Shown here: in pieces, positions 1 through 11,608 of the stretch
How the letters are laid out: each line of letters starts with the position of its first letter
Position numbering within the stretch: the stretch's first letter is position 1
From: Gymnopus androsaceus JB14
Lineage: Eukaryota > Basidiomycota > Agaricomycetes > Agaricales > Omphalotaceae
Assembly: GCA_009733575.1 (NCBI GenBank)
Contig: ML769596.1
Span: forward strand, 56,305-120,304
Reading direction: 5' to 3'
DNA: 64,000 nt
Position numbers and translations under genes: made by a program
Notes under the pieces: generated by a model
Seen by the model: only the letters and a program-made list of their open reading frames with translations
What the model was told of the DNA's origin: nothing
Databases searched by the model: none

Positions 1-2576
1 AAGTAATCGGAATTTCCAGTCCTGAAGAATACGAGGAGATCATATGCTCTATTGCTGCTTCGTGGCTGCTACCAAGCACGTTTTGATGATTTGGGTTTTG
101 AATGAACTCGACAATGAGCTCGGAGAGCCTTTCGATCGTAGGGTAGTTATATACAGTGTTCTGCGAGATGAGCCGTGAAGCAGCTCGCAGAGAAGAGTTA
201 CCGGAACGTCGCAGTGCGCTCATTATACGCAATCGGAGGATGGTTGCACACAAGCTGGGAAGAGCTTTAGCGTTGTACGATAATGCTCATCGTAGCGCAC
301 CTATCAAATCCATGTTCGAAAATATCATCCGATAAATCCACAGAGTTGTAACATAGATCCTTCACCTCTGCCGTGAGCCACTGCTGCACTGACGACAGAT
401 CCCAAGTCGATGGATTGGATGAGGCATTGATATTTGAATCGACTGCTTCATATCTAATTGAAATGTCAGAATCCCACCGGCTTTATTATCAAGGGACATA
501 CATCTGATTGATTTCCTTCTCGTATTCCTTGTATGCCATTTTCCGCATGACTGCGCCTTTTGGAGTCCGTGGAAGGGGTTTCGTGGACGAGGCAATGAGA
601 ATCATCTCCTTGTAGATTCTGCTGAATGCAGGAACTAGTCTATTAGCTTCTTCGATTATGGGCCTATTATATATCAGAAGACGAGCGGAAGACAGGAGAA
701 ACTAATTGATCTGCATACCAAAGTTTGTTACGGAAATCGGACACTTGAGCTTGGTCATTCATGCCGACCTCATTCCCAGACGATGGCTCAAGTAATACTC
801 CAGGTTGATCCCTTTGACGTCCAAACATGACGACAGCCGTAATTCTGTGAAACAGAGAAACTCATGATATCCAGTCCGAGATGTATCTAAGTATGATATA
901 CTTACAAGGGACTCTTATTAACACATTCTTCAAAAGGTTGTGGAACAGTCTTTTCACCCGATGAATGAATTATGACATCGTCCATACGTCCAATACTGAG
1001 GACATGAGATCAACTATGACCCAAGATAGAATGGCTAGACTTACGGAAACCATAAGCCCGGTTTAGTAGGATGTGGTTTAAATAGGTCTGCCGTCGCAAA
1101 CCCAGACACATCTGGAAGGTTTTCCACAGCCACACGATATGAGTCTGTATTCTACATACATATAAATATGTGTCAAAGAACAATCAAAGAAGTAAAATTT
1201 ATTATGCAGCACGCAAGTATTTACTCACCAAGCATTGAAGCTCAAATGTATCATTTCCTTGAGGATTCCACCGAACGTGCGGACTATCCGGCGGAAATCT
1301 ATGCCACGCCCAATCCTCAGGACTATTTTCCAGGTTCGATGGTGAAGGGCTGTTAAATTCAGTACCGCCATATCCCATTCTAAGGGTGACGGAATTTGCA
1401 ACGAGGAAATCGCCTATCGCAGGGGCCAGAGGTCCGCCACCTGCAACCTACAAAAGGATTAGTTATGAATTGGGTGTGATATACAGACAACTTGCACTCA
1501 CGACCCACGCAAGTGATCGCAGAAGATCTACACTCGAAGGAGACTGAGCCCAGATCTGTAGCATCGCGGGTACAGTAAAACAAGCATCGCTTCGTGTCCT
1601 TCGAAGATGCTCCATGATATTATCGGGGGTCGCTTGAACTGGTAGCATCTGTGGTTTGTTAACCACTGGAGGGTAGGTGGCGATTGAGTTTCCGGCATAT
1701 AGTGGAAGTATCATCTGAAGGAAGAACCCCATGACATGAAAAAAAGGAAGCGACATAGTTCCAATGCGGTAGTCACCAAATTGGCTAGTGAGTTCTATAT
1801 ATTACGCGGACACGAAGTTAGAAAAGGCAATAGTAGCGCTAGCTTTGAAGCCTCCTTACCGCCGCGCAACCATGTTTTGATATAGAAATAATTAAACGGT
1901 ACGGGTTTGGGCAATCCAGTGCTTCCAGACGAGTGCAAAATTGCAGCAATGTCCCCCGGAGCAGGATATGATGAAGCCAAGGGATACGCCTCGAATGGAT
2001 CCTTTTCTGTCTCGGTTCCAAGCTTTGGAAATAGTTCATTCAGCCCCGGAATCTCCTCCAAGGTAAGATCATAGTTGGGTTCGCCAGGAGTCTGAAACGC
2101 CAATTCTGACTTTATATTCTGAAATAGCTCTTGCAAAGTGGATTGTGTACCAAGAATACGATGGGTTCCGGTCTTTTTCAGCAGATTGATCACAGCTGCG
2201 GGCGTGTTACGGGGAGAAATTGGGAAAGGCTGTATAGCGGCCGCGTTAAATCAGCACGGTCGTAGAAGCAGAAGACTCGACTTACGATTAGCCCAGCCTC
2301 CATCAGTCCCGCTGTGACTGAAGTATAGACAATGGTGTCTACTAGCGCTATGACACCCACTACCTCGCGATCTGGGCCAGAACGACACGGGCGGACGAGA
2401 TGAGCTGCACGATGGCAGGCGCGAATGAACTCGAGGTATTTGATTTCTGTGAGATCGTCTTTTCCGTTTTCTGAGTAAACATAAACAAGTTCGCTTGGAT
2501 TATGTTCATAATGGAACCGAAGGACCTGAGGGATGGTAGTAGCATACGCATCTACAGACGGTTTTAAAACGGTCAT
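1..2576 (-). CDS. Adenylate-forming reductase (NRPS-like A-T-R), 3' end off window
   Basis: Activates a carboxylic acid with ATP, loads it on a phosphopantetheine carrier and, in the part outside this window, should release it by NAD(P)H reduction. Exons read on the minus strand without frame breaks when GT-AG introns are removed (for example 2285-2230). The start ATG is at 2576. AMP-binding signatures in order: P-loop ILHSSGSTGLPKPV (about 1900-1940), SLPFFHVMGFF (about 1730), VAGGGPLAP (about 1430), GYGGTEFNSP (about 1350), WFPIGRMDDVIIHSSGEKT (about 960-1050), and a PRTPKGAVMRK-type lysine region (about 550). A carrier motif GFDSLCATILRLR follows at about 230-315; its serine codon is split by an intron. 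Residues at 1-120 still read as carrier/linker. The terminal reductase domain expected for the family is not in the window, so substrate and product cannot be told. Confidence 0.88.
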
Positions 2577-2913
2577 CTTTCGTCGTAGTGGCGGAGGCGA
2601 AAAGATAGAATGACAGAATGATACTCCTAGGTATTTATACCAAAGCTACCAATGGGACCGTGCCGGTTAACCTAACCTGGGGTCACCTTTACTTCTTCGA
2701 ATTTTTTGAGAGCTGGTCACTTCACGGCACGACAAACCACGATCATTCTAGATGCCGGTCGTTTCCCCAAGATAAGATATACTTTATAACGGTTTGGCTG
2801 GGCTTGGCGCACGGGTGGGTCACCTACAACCACCAGAACCGGGTGAGTTGGCCGTGCTAAAGACCCACCATTTGATCTGGCAACAGCTTTAAGACGACAA
2901 TAAAATAAACTTG

Positions 2914-3149
2914 TCAAACACCTACAAATTCCAACTTGGATCAATCTACGAGCTTTGACTTGGGCTAGGCATGCTTCGATAACAGACGGTACTGTACCCG
3001 GAGGCACTGGCCCGCCTCCATTCTCTGTATCCAAGAGGAAATTGAGCTCTACATCAAACATTGTAGTCAGTTGTGTTAATATTGGTGCAAGAGGATGGCC
3101 AGTCTTACCTGCTGTAGGGTCTTTAGTAGCAGTGGTAGAATGCTCGTGT
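2914..3149 (-). pseudogene. RhoGAP domain fragment
   Basis: The minus-strand translation contains GGGPVPPGTVPSVIEACLA followed by a KARRLIQVGICR stretch, preceded by FDVELNFLLD. This matches the opening of a RhoGAP domain (family pattern FGV.L..LL, VP.VV..C...IE.RGL..VGIYR). The arginine-finger tyrosine position reads Cys (GICR instead of GIYR). Homology stops right after this motif, where stops and unrelated sequence begin, and the 5' side is cut by the neighbouring MITE at 3151. It is therefore a relic, not a working GTPase-activating protein. Recognition rests on about 70 residues. Confidence 0.5.
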
Positions 3150-3150
3150 A

Positions 3151-3394
3151 CGGTAGGCGGGAAGCCCAAGCTTCATTTTTCCCCATTGTCCGTCTTTCCC
3201 GTACTCACTTCCCGCCTACCGTAATTTTCGTCACCTACCCAACTCCTAGATTGCTGCTTGTGCCCAACTTGTTCCATGGCTAGTGCTCAGAGCCCCGAGT
3301 CGTGGCGAATACCTGTACAATCACGCCACTTTCATCCAAGGAAGTTGGCGGGAGTGAAAAATCGAAAAATGAAGCTTGGGCTTCCCGCCTACCG
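3151..3394. mobile_element. 244-bp MITE with 31-bp perfect TIRs and TA target duplication
   Basis: Left end begins CGGTAGGCGGGAAGCCCAAG; the right end at 3364-3394 is its exact reverse complement over 31 bp. Both ends are flanked by TA (3149-3150 and 3395-3396), the target duplication of Tc1/mariner-type transposition. There is no transposase inside. An internal CCCGCCTACCGTA at about 3217 repeats the terminal sequence, hinting at a nested or rearranged end. Confidence 0.8.
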
Positions 3395-3610
3395 TACTGG
3401 TGCATATGGTCCGCAGCCTAACTTGTAGGCCACTATAATCCAGGGTGAGAGGGCGGAGAGGCGGAGAACTAAAAACTGCGCTCTACGCGTGAGGCCTTGA
3501 GAGTTTGGAGTTAAGCGTCTAATCGACGTCGACGCACGAGCGCCTATCTTATCTTCCGATAAGACTAATGAATCTCCTGATTCACCTCGAACCGCCACCA
3601 CCACCGCCAA

Positions 3611-4320
3611 ATGAGTGAAAACTGGGCGGTGTTCATTACAACAGAGAGAAGCTCACAGTCTAAGGCAATCCTAGCTTAATTTATTATCCATCCCCAAACC
3701 AAGGCTGACGCTGAACATCTTAACAGGCTGCGAACCGCGCGTTCCTCCTCATCCAGGACTTTGAATTCTCCGACTACCCGACGGATAGCCGCTGGGTACT
3801 GTTACTATCAAAGGACTTACCATCCGAACCTCCACCAGCAACGCCCATCCCTCTCCCTGACATCTCGCGCAATAATAATAACTTTTGTGGGGCGTCCCTG
3901 CTTGACATCAACACCTTCATCCGCTCGCACGAGGGCGCGCTCGAGAAGATGAGCCTCTCCACCAGCAACTGGCTTGTCATCGACCAGAAAGGGCTGGACA
4001 CCGATACGTGTATTGTATGCGAACAGTATTATAATAGCGGTGAACTTGAGGATGGCGGGGACCCGGACTCGGCCAAGGGCTTCACGAATAAGTTCCGTGC
4101 GTGTAGAATCGCGTATGAATCGGCGTGGTCAATGGTAGCCAATTTGGATATTGCGAATATGGGGTTTGAGGATTTCGTTGATGAGGAGGCGGGTGAGCAG
4201 CAGGATGGGACGTGGAAGTGGAAGCCGTTTGAGGGCGAAGAGTCGGACAAGAAGAGTGAGCAAGAGGTCAAAAGGGACAAGGCATTGCAGGAGTTGAGGG
4301 ATGCTGGACACGTGGATTAA
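3611..4320 (+). CDS. Conserved-looking hypothetical protein (about 210 aa)
   Basis: The main exon (3727-4320) follows an acceptor TTAACAG and encodes an acidic protein. It contains AFLLIQDFEFSDYPTDSRW, FCGASLLDINTFIRSHEGAL, WLVIDQKGLDTDTCIVCEQ, FRACRIAYESAWSMVANLDI and NMGFEDFVDEEAGEQQDGTW, and ends in AGHVD. The composition and motif order resemble an uncharacterised Agaricomycete family; no catalytic function is claimed. A likely first exon starts at ATG 3611 (MSENWAVFITTERSS). The obvious GT donor (3658) would join the two exons out of frame, so either the start lies elsewhere (for example a donor at 3629) or the junction carries an indel. The 3' part is secure; the start is not. Confidence 0.6.
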
Positions 4321-5619
4321 TGTACATGAACGACCCATTGTGCAAGTAGTATCACATTTCGAGATGGCCATCGTATGAGTTTGGTCGTCGAGTATGATCC
4401 CCAAGCTGCACCATCGGAATTGAAGCCAAACGCGCTCAGGTTGATTGTGCCAGGTAGGGATGTTGATAACATTGCGAAATTTCTATACGACAACGGAGAA
4501 GCTACCACATTGTAAATCACTATGCATTCGTTACTAACGAACCAGCTCCCAGTATGAGAAACACGGACTTAAGGTAACAAGACGTTGCAAATGGAACACT
4601 ACATAGATAGAGGAGCTGGAGCCCACACGGTCCACCACCATAGAGGGCCTGAATATGCAGCAATTCAAGAATAGTTAGAGCCTTTATGAACACAAATGCG
4701 ACACTAAGACATAAATGCACATGAGGCATACGGTGTCATAGTTCATTTGGGATTCAGATTCAGATTCCTCATCGAGAGTCGACTCTTGAGTTTCAACTAA
4801 CTTCTCGAAGCTCCTTCTGATGTTCACACAGTACCGTGCGACAGGTCATGACTCAGGATAGTGCAGCGAGGTCTTGAACTAACTTGGTTTCCCGTGAGCA
4901 CAGTGCTCATAGAGTAATTCCACATTCCATACCTTCAAATCAGGTTTGTAAGTCGGCAGCGACAAGGATCAGTGCATGGTACTCTTCTGCAACCTGTAGC
5001 GCAACAACATACAGACAATTCAAGATGTCGTCGCATTTTAGGTTTGCCGTTACTGGTTTGGACCCTTTCTTCATAAATGAACATAGTATGTACGGCACTG
5101 AGATAAATGAGATATAATTCTTTCAGGACGAGGATTCGTCGTTTTCTTCTTCGACTGCCAACTCTGAGTACCAACTTCGTTCTCGAAGCGTATTTTCCGC
5201 ACCGGTTTCCTCCCATGCAAGACGATCGATGACCCTCCGAGTAGTACTTGTAATCTTGTCTTGGCTTCAGTACCATGGCCAGTATTCGTTGAAAATAGGT
5301 TCAGAGGAGGATAAAGTGGACATGGTCGTTAAGAAACCTGAATTTAAAACTATGCGTAAGTTTAGTGCTCATTTCTCTTGAATCGATCGTTGGTACCTTG
5401 AGGCTTCGTAAGTAGCGTCAGTGTTAAGCTCTTTGGGCAACGGCACGGTGCACTGAGAAACAACAGTGTTTAAATAATGCGGCCAAGTATCTATCGGCGC
5501 ATTTTAAGCGTATCGTTTTGCGCCTTTCTTGGTTAAACTCGGATGTGCTGTTGAGATCTGAGAGATAAAAATAAGACATACGGGATAAAACGAATAAGGT
5601 CGGATTTGTCGATTGAATT
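4321..5619. other. Intergenic, no supported gene
   Basis: Both strands were read across this 1.3 kb. Short open frames (up to about 110 codons) lack family motifs and splice-consistent continuations. I see no tRNA, repeat or transposon end. Confidence 0.5.
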
Positions 5620-6182
5620 TCAGCCAAATTCGTCGGGATCGGAATAGATGACTACGACGCCGAGATCAAGAGTACATAGTCCCCTTGGGAGTCGTTCGAG
5701 TAATGTATTTACGAATGTTTCGTCTATGTCTCCGAGTCGTTTGACACGTTGGAGCCATCCCAGTGCACTGGCAGTAGCAGGCACCGACCGAGTCCCACGC
5801 ACGCGTCTCCGTTCATCCCCCCTTTCTATCTCCCGAGTGACATGTAGCCGAAACGATGATGCATCTCGAATCATCGACCATGCGTGCTATGTTCGGCAGC
5901 ATTAGTACATTCCAGTGAGAGGATAACAGTTTACATACCTCTTAGGAGTCTCCATGCGCCCATATAACCTTTATCGAGCCTCGTGTTAGCGATAATAGGA
6001 TATGTTGTGAGTTTAACCTCAAGCTCCCCTTATTTCGAGCCATCGATCGTATAAATAATGTGGCAGTTGAGTAAGTTCCACCTTGATTCCGACTCCCAGA
6101 GGGGGGCAGGCAGTGGCAAGGTGAGCGGAGTTTTAGGGTTATCAACGACATTGAAAGCAATGCAGAACACAAGAAACGTCAT
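5620..6182 (-). CDS. Unrecognised multi-exon protein
   Basis: The last exon (about 5620-5890) is protein-like: HAWSMIRDASSFRLHVTREI, ASALGWLQRVKRLGDIDETF, then a LERLPRGLCTLDLGVVVIY segment ending PDEFG. It is preceded by a good intron (GTATGTAAAC...GAACATAG) and an upstream exon reading LDKGYMGAWRLLR. An exon further upstream starting at ATG 6182 (MTFLVFCIAFNVVDNPKTP) gives a hydrophobic, signal-like N-terminus. It joins in frame if an acceptor at ...AACACGAG is used, though its branch site is very close. An alternative upstream start is MSEDGSKEEKVVEIIDVVEN at 6596. The family is not recognised; the exon structure is only partly settled. Confidence 0.4.
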
Positions 6183-6662
6183 TCTGAGACGGAGGTCAAG
6201 TTTAAAACTTTACCGGTGGAGCGACTCAGGAGTTCATTTGTGAAGAGACGGCTTTAATGGAATAAAGATTTTGACAATGAAAATGTGTCGTCGTTGGACA
6301 ACCGTTGGTAGCCCTGATGAAATTATCCAATCGTCATTGCTTACTGCAGAAAAATGGGGTTGGTGAGAGAAAAAGCAGAATATGAATTGATTGGCATGCC
6401 GAGCCACATTCCTGGATGACAGAAGTTCGACATGGAAGATGGAAGTCGAGGAGAAAGTCCAGAAGCGCCCATAAAAACAATGAAGCGCTGAAGAAACCGG
6501 CAGTGTTACGTACAAAAACGTGGGTTCCTGAATTCTATTCTCAACAACGTCGATGATCTCAACCACTTTCTCTTCTTTACTCCCATCTTCTGACAACGAC
6601 CACGAACGTTAACGCTGGATTTATAGACGACTAGAGGGTCCCGGACGACTCTCTCTTACTTG

Positions 6663-9600
6663 ATGTTCCTTCGAAAGAAGGCTAAAACTGCTGCTACTCC
6701 TAATCCGAGTCCAAATCCAAATTTTGTTTCTCCGACACGGGCCGCTGAATCGACCTCGAATGACACGCCTCCGCCGCTGTTTGCAAAGTTCGCCACGCAG
6801 GGTCAATCTGGATTTGGAAATGAGTCGAGGAATGGAGAGAAGAAACCTATGGTCTCTGGGCCAATGACTTTGGTTTCGAAAAGGGAATCTGTAGCGGCTT
6901 CTGCAGGAAAAGGGATGGATAGGGCACCGGATACCGCTAGAACTCGAATTCAGAGTGAGAAACCTCTTCCTCCGCCAATTGTGACTCCGGAAGAAGAAAC
7001 CCAAGATATACTTTCTTCTCGTCCTCCACAATCGGCATTGCCCATAAATCGCCGTGCATCTAATACGCCGCGTATTTCATCAGCGAATGGCGCAGATTCA
7101 GTACCTCCCGAAGGACCTGGAGTCCGCAGAATCACCACGAAACCCACTTCTCCTCCGTCTCGGAACTCTTCTTTAACTCAGCCGGCTCAGACTCAGGCTC
7201 ATATCGCATCACCCCAATCTTTACCCGCCCGCAAATCATCTGCTCAAGATTTGCGCCGTAAAGAGACAAAGTCTTCATATTCGGGTCATGACGCGCAACG
7301 GGATAATCTCATTCCGACTAGGCCGACGAATAATCAGAGTTATGCTCCGGTTGATCCTCCTTCTTCGTATCGAGTGAGTATCCTAGTTCTAGTCTCTTTT
7401 TGCGTTTTCTTTTGCCCTTTCTCTTCTACTACGTCTTTTGCTACTAGTTTCGACTTCTTGTTCCTGTTCCTGCCTTCCTTATTCCCTTTTCCCTGTTTTC
7501 ATTACCATTGCTCGATCCCGGTGCATACCTCACCGGTATCCTATTTTATCCTTTCTTGCACTGGGTCACCGGTCCTACGACATCTTCGCGCAAATAGGAT
7601 ATTGATCGTTCGTTTCGGGTACTTGATCTTCACGTCTACATTGTGCCAAGCTCAATCGGAGCGGTTACATAGCGAGTTGGCGGATCTATCTGCACTAATC
7701 TTCGCGCTTTCACCCTTCGATACTTCACCGTCCGTCCTTCCCCCGGGTCACTTTCCTCTCGTAAAAACTTTTAATCCATCTCATTGCCTTGCCCCGCTTT
7801 ATTTCCCCTCTTTTTTGCCGACTTCATCGCTTCCAAATGCAATCTCCGTTTGTGTATCCGATATATACTTTTTCGTCTTTTTAATTTTTATATTAATGCA
7901 CGAACGAGTGCCCGAGTACTTAACAACCTGCTTTGTTTAGATCACGTCTACTGCTGCCCCTTCTTCCAGACCTCCATCCTCTTTTAACAACGGTAATAAT
8001 AATAACGGTCCAGTGGTAAGTCAGTCTTATTATAGTCGTTTTCATCCCCTTCCTTCTATCAATATTGATCTAACCCTGCTCATAGTATTCTGGAAAAAAT
8101 AACGACTCATTCTACACCCTTCCTCAAGCCAACGGCTCGACCGCGAGTGCCTGGAACAATAACAATAACAACAACAACACTTACACCTCACCGAATTCCA
8201 ACTCAAACGGGTATAACCCATATAGCTCATACGCGGATTACTCGAACACGAACTTTAATAACAATAATATGGGCGCCTCACACAGTACCGCTATGGGTCC
8301 TGGCTCTGGTCCATTCCCATCGCATGCTCATGCATCCGCGTCGCTCAAAGGTATGGCAGCGGCTGCACCGGCGTTCAATTCGCCCCCTATGACTTTTGAT
8401 TCGGGGATGGGTATGGGTTCAGATAGGAGAACCTCCATGAATGCCGTGTCGTCTAATATGAACGGTAACTCGCGAAAAGGTCCATTGATCTTCGCTGCGA
8501 TGACCACAGTGGATGTCGCTATGGGTAATCAATCTCCTACGACTACGACTACTCCGATGAAAATTTCAAACTCTACTCGGAGACAGAGCTATCAAGTAGC
8601 GTCGGCATACCCTTCACCTCCCGCCGATTACGCCTCTCCCGGCTCTCCTGCGATGAACAACAAGAGATTCTCGTCGTTCTCGCCACCACCTTCCTCCCCT
8701 CCACCCATCCCGAACACCAATAATACGGGTACGAACAACTCTCAGAAACGTCAATCACGGCGATTAAGCCTCACTCAGGGCGCATTAGCCAAGCCTCAAC
8801 CGCCATTACCTCCCTCTGCTCCTGCTCCGAATTCGGGTTCCTCGCAGATGCCAATGAATGCGAATATGCAGACATTGAAGGATACTCGGAGACGGTCTGT
8901 GTTGCAGAAGGAGAAGGAGAAGGGGGTTCCTGCTCCGCAGAAGCAGCAGCAGTACTATGGAAATGGCAACGCGAATGGAAACGGTATGAATGGCAGTGCG
9001 AAGCAGATGTCGTATCCTGCACCTTCACACAACATTCATCCGGCTGCGGCTGCGGCTGGACCCTCATCATCCTCTCCACCCCCTGCGCCATCTTCCTCAT
9101 CCCATCGTACTTTGACTAAATCTCGCCCGTCGAACCAACAGAGACCCACACCACCTGTCTCTCCCGAACAAGCTCCTCGATCTCGCACGAGTATCATCAA
9201 TGCTTCTACTCGAAAACACTCTCCTCCTCCTGCACCATCTACCACCCAAAACCATTCCCCTCCTCGACCGTCAGCCGGTCCAGTTATTACCCCCCAAGAA
9301 TTCGAGCACTCGTCCCGCAGAGTCGCTATACCTATGGATGAAGACCCATTTGCGAGGTCTGGAGGAGTGAGGATGTTGTCTCCATTTAGTCAGGAGAATG
9401 ATGTGTCTGTAGGGCTACCGTTGGAGGCTGATTCTGCTCCGGCTTCGCCTCCCGCTCGTGCTCCTCGAGAAGTGGAACGACCTGCGCCTACTCCGCTACA
9501 GGCACAACAGGCGGTACCGGATGAAAAAGATCTTCCGATACCACAGAGGGCTTCTCCTGAAGAGGGAGATGATTCCTTCCTTCTGGGTAACACGGGAGCT

Positions 9601-11608
9601 GGAGAATACGTCGAGGCTGGATCGGAAGAAAACGTCGCTGTTCCAACGCCTCCGGATTTGGTTAGCGAGACTGATTTACTCAGGGATCTGGAGAAGGATG
9701 ACGATGATGAAAACGACTCTATACCCGACCCCGGAATCGACACCGATAACGCTGCTACTGACAATGCCAGTGACTCTACTCCTCCTCCTCCAGAACTTCG
9801 TGCCTCTGCCCCGGTCCCAGCTCCCTCTGCATCCCAATCCTATCAAGCTGCACGTTCTCTTCGCCGTGGTGACCCCATCACCAAACCCGCCCTATCATCG
9901 CATCCCCTCCCAATCCACAAAACTCTACCTTTACGTGAGGATCGTCCAGCCGAACCGTTCCCTCTAGCGCTTTTTGTCTCGGAACCCAGCCTGCTGAGGG
10001 CATTGCTAGCATTTTTATCATATTTCGACTGGTGCAATCTCGTCAATGTGACAAAAGAGGTCAAAGAGATGTTTTTTGGTGCTGCTGGGGACGATGCGAA
10101 AGGCAAAGGCAAAGGGAAGGGTGTTTTAGGAAGTGCATTGAAGGAGGAGGTTTTGGAGAGATTTTTAAGGACTGTGGGATATGTACGGTGGGGTGACGGT
10201 GGAGAGTCGGAGCCGATAGTCATTTCGATTCGTGTAAGTTTTTCTCTTTTTTGTGTTGTTGGGGATACTAACTAATGCTGCTTCTTCCACAGGACCTTCA
10301 CTCCTACATGCTTGGCGTAACTCTTCCCACCTTCGAGTACGCTCGTATAGCCGATCTCGTCAACCAACAGAAAAACATCCTACCTACTCTCCGCGACCCA
10401 GCGATAGCTGAGAAAGCCAAACTTATGGTTAGCGCTACGAGGGCGTATAACAGGGTTTTGTTGAGATTGAGGGCGCAGGCTGAGAGGAGAGACATTCCAA
10501 CTTTATCACGACAGCGCGCGCCGCCTCGCTCCCAACCGGGTCCCTCTCGTTCCTCGAGTCGAGCGCCTTCACCTACGTTCTCTGTTTCACATGTCGGACA
10601 TGGACCTCGTTCAGTCGCACACGGCTCCAACGGTCGTGAACTTTCCTCCCAATCTCAATCAACCTTCCGGTCCCCTCTCTTCCGTGTCAACCGCGCTCCT
10701 CTCTTACGAGTCTTCGTTCCTTCTCCTGAAGGCGATTGGTTATCCGATGCCAGTGTGCTGGAATGTGAAGCAGAGCTTAAACGCAGCAATGCGCTCAAGA
10801 TGATGAGGTTGGGAGATGTGGTGTGGGATTTGGCAGTGGGTGAAGAGGGAAATGCGGGTAGGTTAATATGGGATGGGAGTTACCTTATCGTGAGTTTTAG
10901 TGCATGGTCTTCCTTCATTCGCTGATTGTTACGCAGGATCTTGACTACACCTATTCACCTATTGGTGATCTGCCGAAATATGTCCCTGGACTCGCCTTCC
11001 CGCCCTCGTACTTCCATCGCATCATACGTACCGGAGCCTCATCGTCAACTGCTACAAGCAATCCCATTATCAGGATAGATTTATCACCCTGGGGACCTGA
11101 AGTTGCAGCGAATTTGCAGTTGCTTCAAGATCGTGTCCGAACGGAGACTCCCCAAGGTTCATACCACAACGTCGTTCGATGGGTCCACCGCTCTCATTCC
11201 ACCTCCGACCTCCCAGAACACAGAGTCACGGCCGAACATCTGTTCGTTCTGGTTCTTCTGCCTCCGCCGCACAAACACGTATTCCCATCCCCGACAGCCC
11301 CCACTTTGTTGACCCCGGGTGGTACGGTAAAGTTGTGGTGGAGACGGAGGGCACGAACGAGGCATTGGCGGATTTGCAGGATCGGTGTGGCAAGGGCGCG
11401 TTTCCGCCGAGGGCAGGGAGTAACGTACCCGTGAACATGTCTGCGGCTGCGAAGGAGGCCAAGATGGTTTATAGAATCTTGCGAGAACGAAGGTGTGTTT
11501 ATTGCTTTCTCTTGCGTAAATTAATGCTGATTATCCCCGCTTTTTTTCTTCAGCCGTCCCGGTGAGATATGGATTAGAACCGTCAGTCCAAAAGAACGAT
11601 TGATATGA
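6663..11608 (+). CDS. Large Pro/Ser/Asn-rich protein with F-box-like segment
   Basis: Six exons: 6663-7373, 7941-8015, 8086-10233, 10293-10889, 10937-11492 and 11554-11608, all with GT-AG introns, giving about 1380 aa. The N-terminal ~850 residues are low complexity (runs of Asn, Pro, Ser, Thr; several RRxS-type sites), typical of a disordered regulatory region. The C-terminal third is ordered: PLALFVSEPSLLRALLAFLS then FDWCNLVNVTKEV, resembling an F-box-like helix pair; DLHSYMLGVTLPTFEYARIA; APLLRVFVPSPEGDWLSDAS; GDVVWDLAVGEEGNAGRLIW; LQLLQDRVRTETPQGSYHNV; end RPGEIWIRTVSPKERLI. Exon 5 shifts frame near 11190 (see findings). A dead duplicate lies at 16862-19490. Molecular role unknown; adaptor or scaffold is a guess. 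Confidence 0.75.
7374..7940 (+). other. 567-nt first intron, open in frame throughout
   Basis: The intron begins GTGAGTATCC and ends GCTTTGTTTAG. It is about ten times longer than its neighbours, is pyrimidine-rich, and has no in-frame stop until the TAG that is itself the acceptor. Read through, it would add about 188 mostly hydrophobic residues to exon 1. Confidence 0.6.

Noticed and set aside
6234..6596. Minus-strand 120-codon frame starting MSEDGSKEEKVVEIIDVVEN
   Set aside because: A plausible first exon for the 5620-6182 gene, but the remainder has odd composition and I could not join it convincingly; kept only as an alternative start.
10904..11434. Alternative frame through exon 5 of the large gene (ending RARFRRGQGVTYP)
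   Set aside because: After about 11190 the composition becomes Arg/Pro-rich shadow; the other frame carries the conserved-looking GKVVVETEG...RILRER end that is also in the duplicate.
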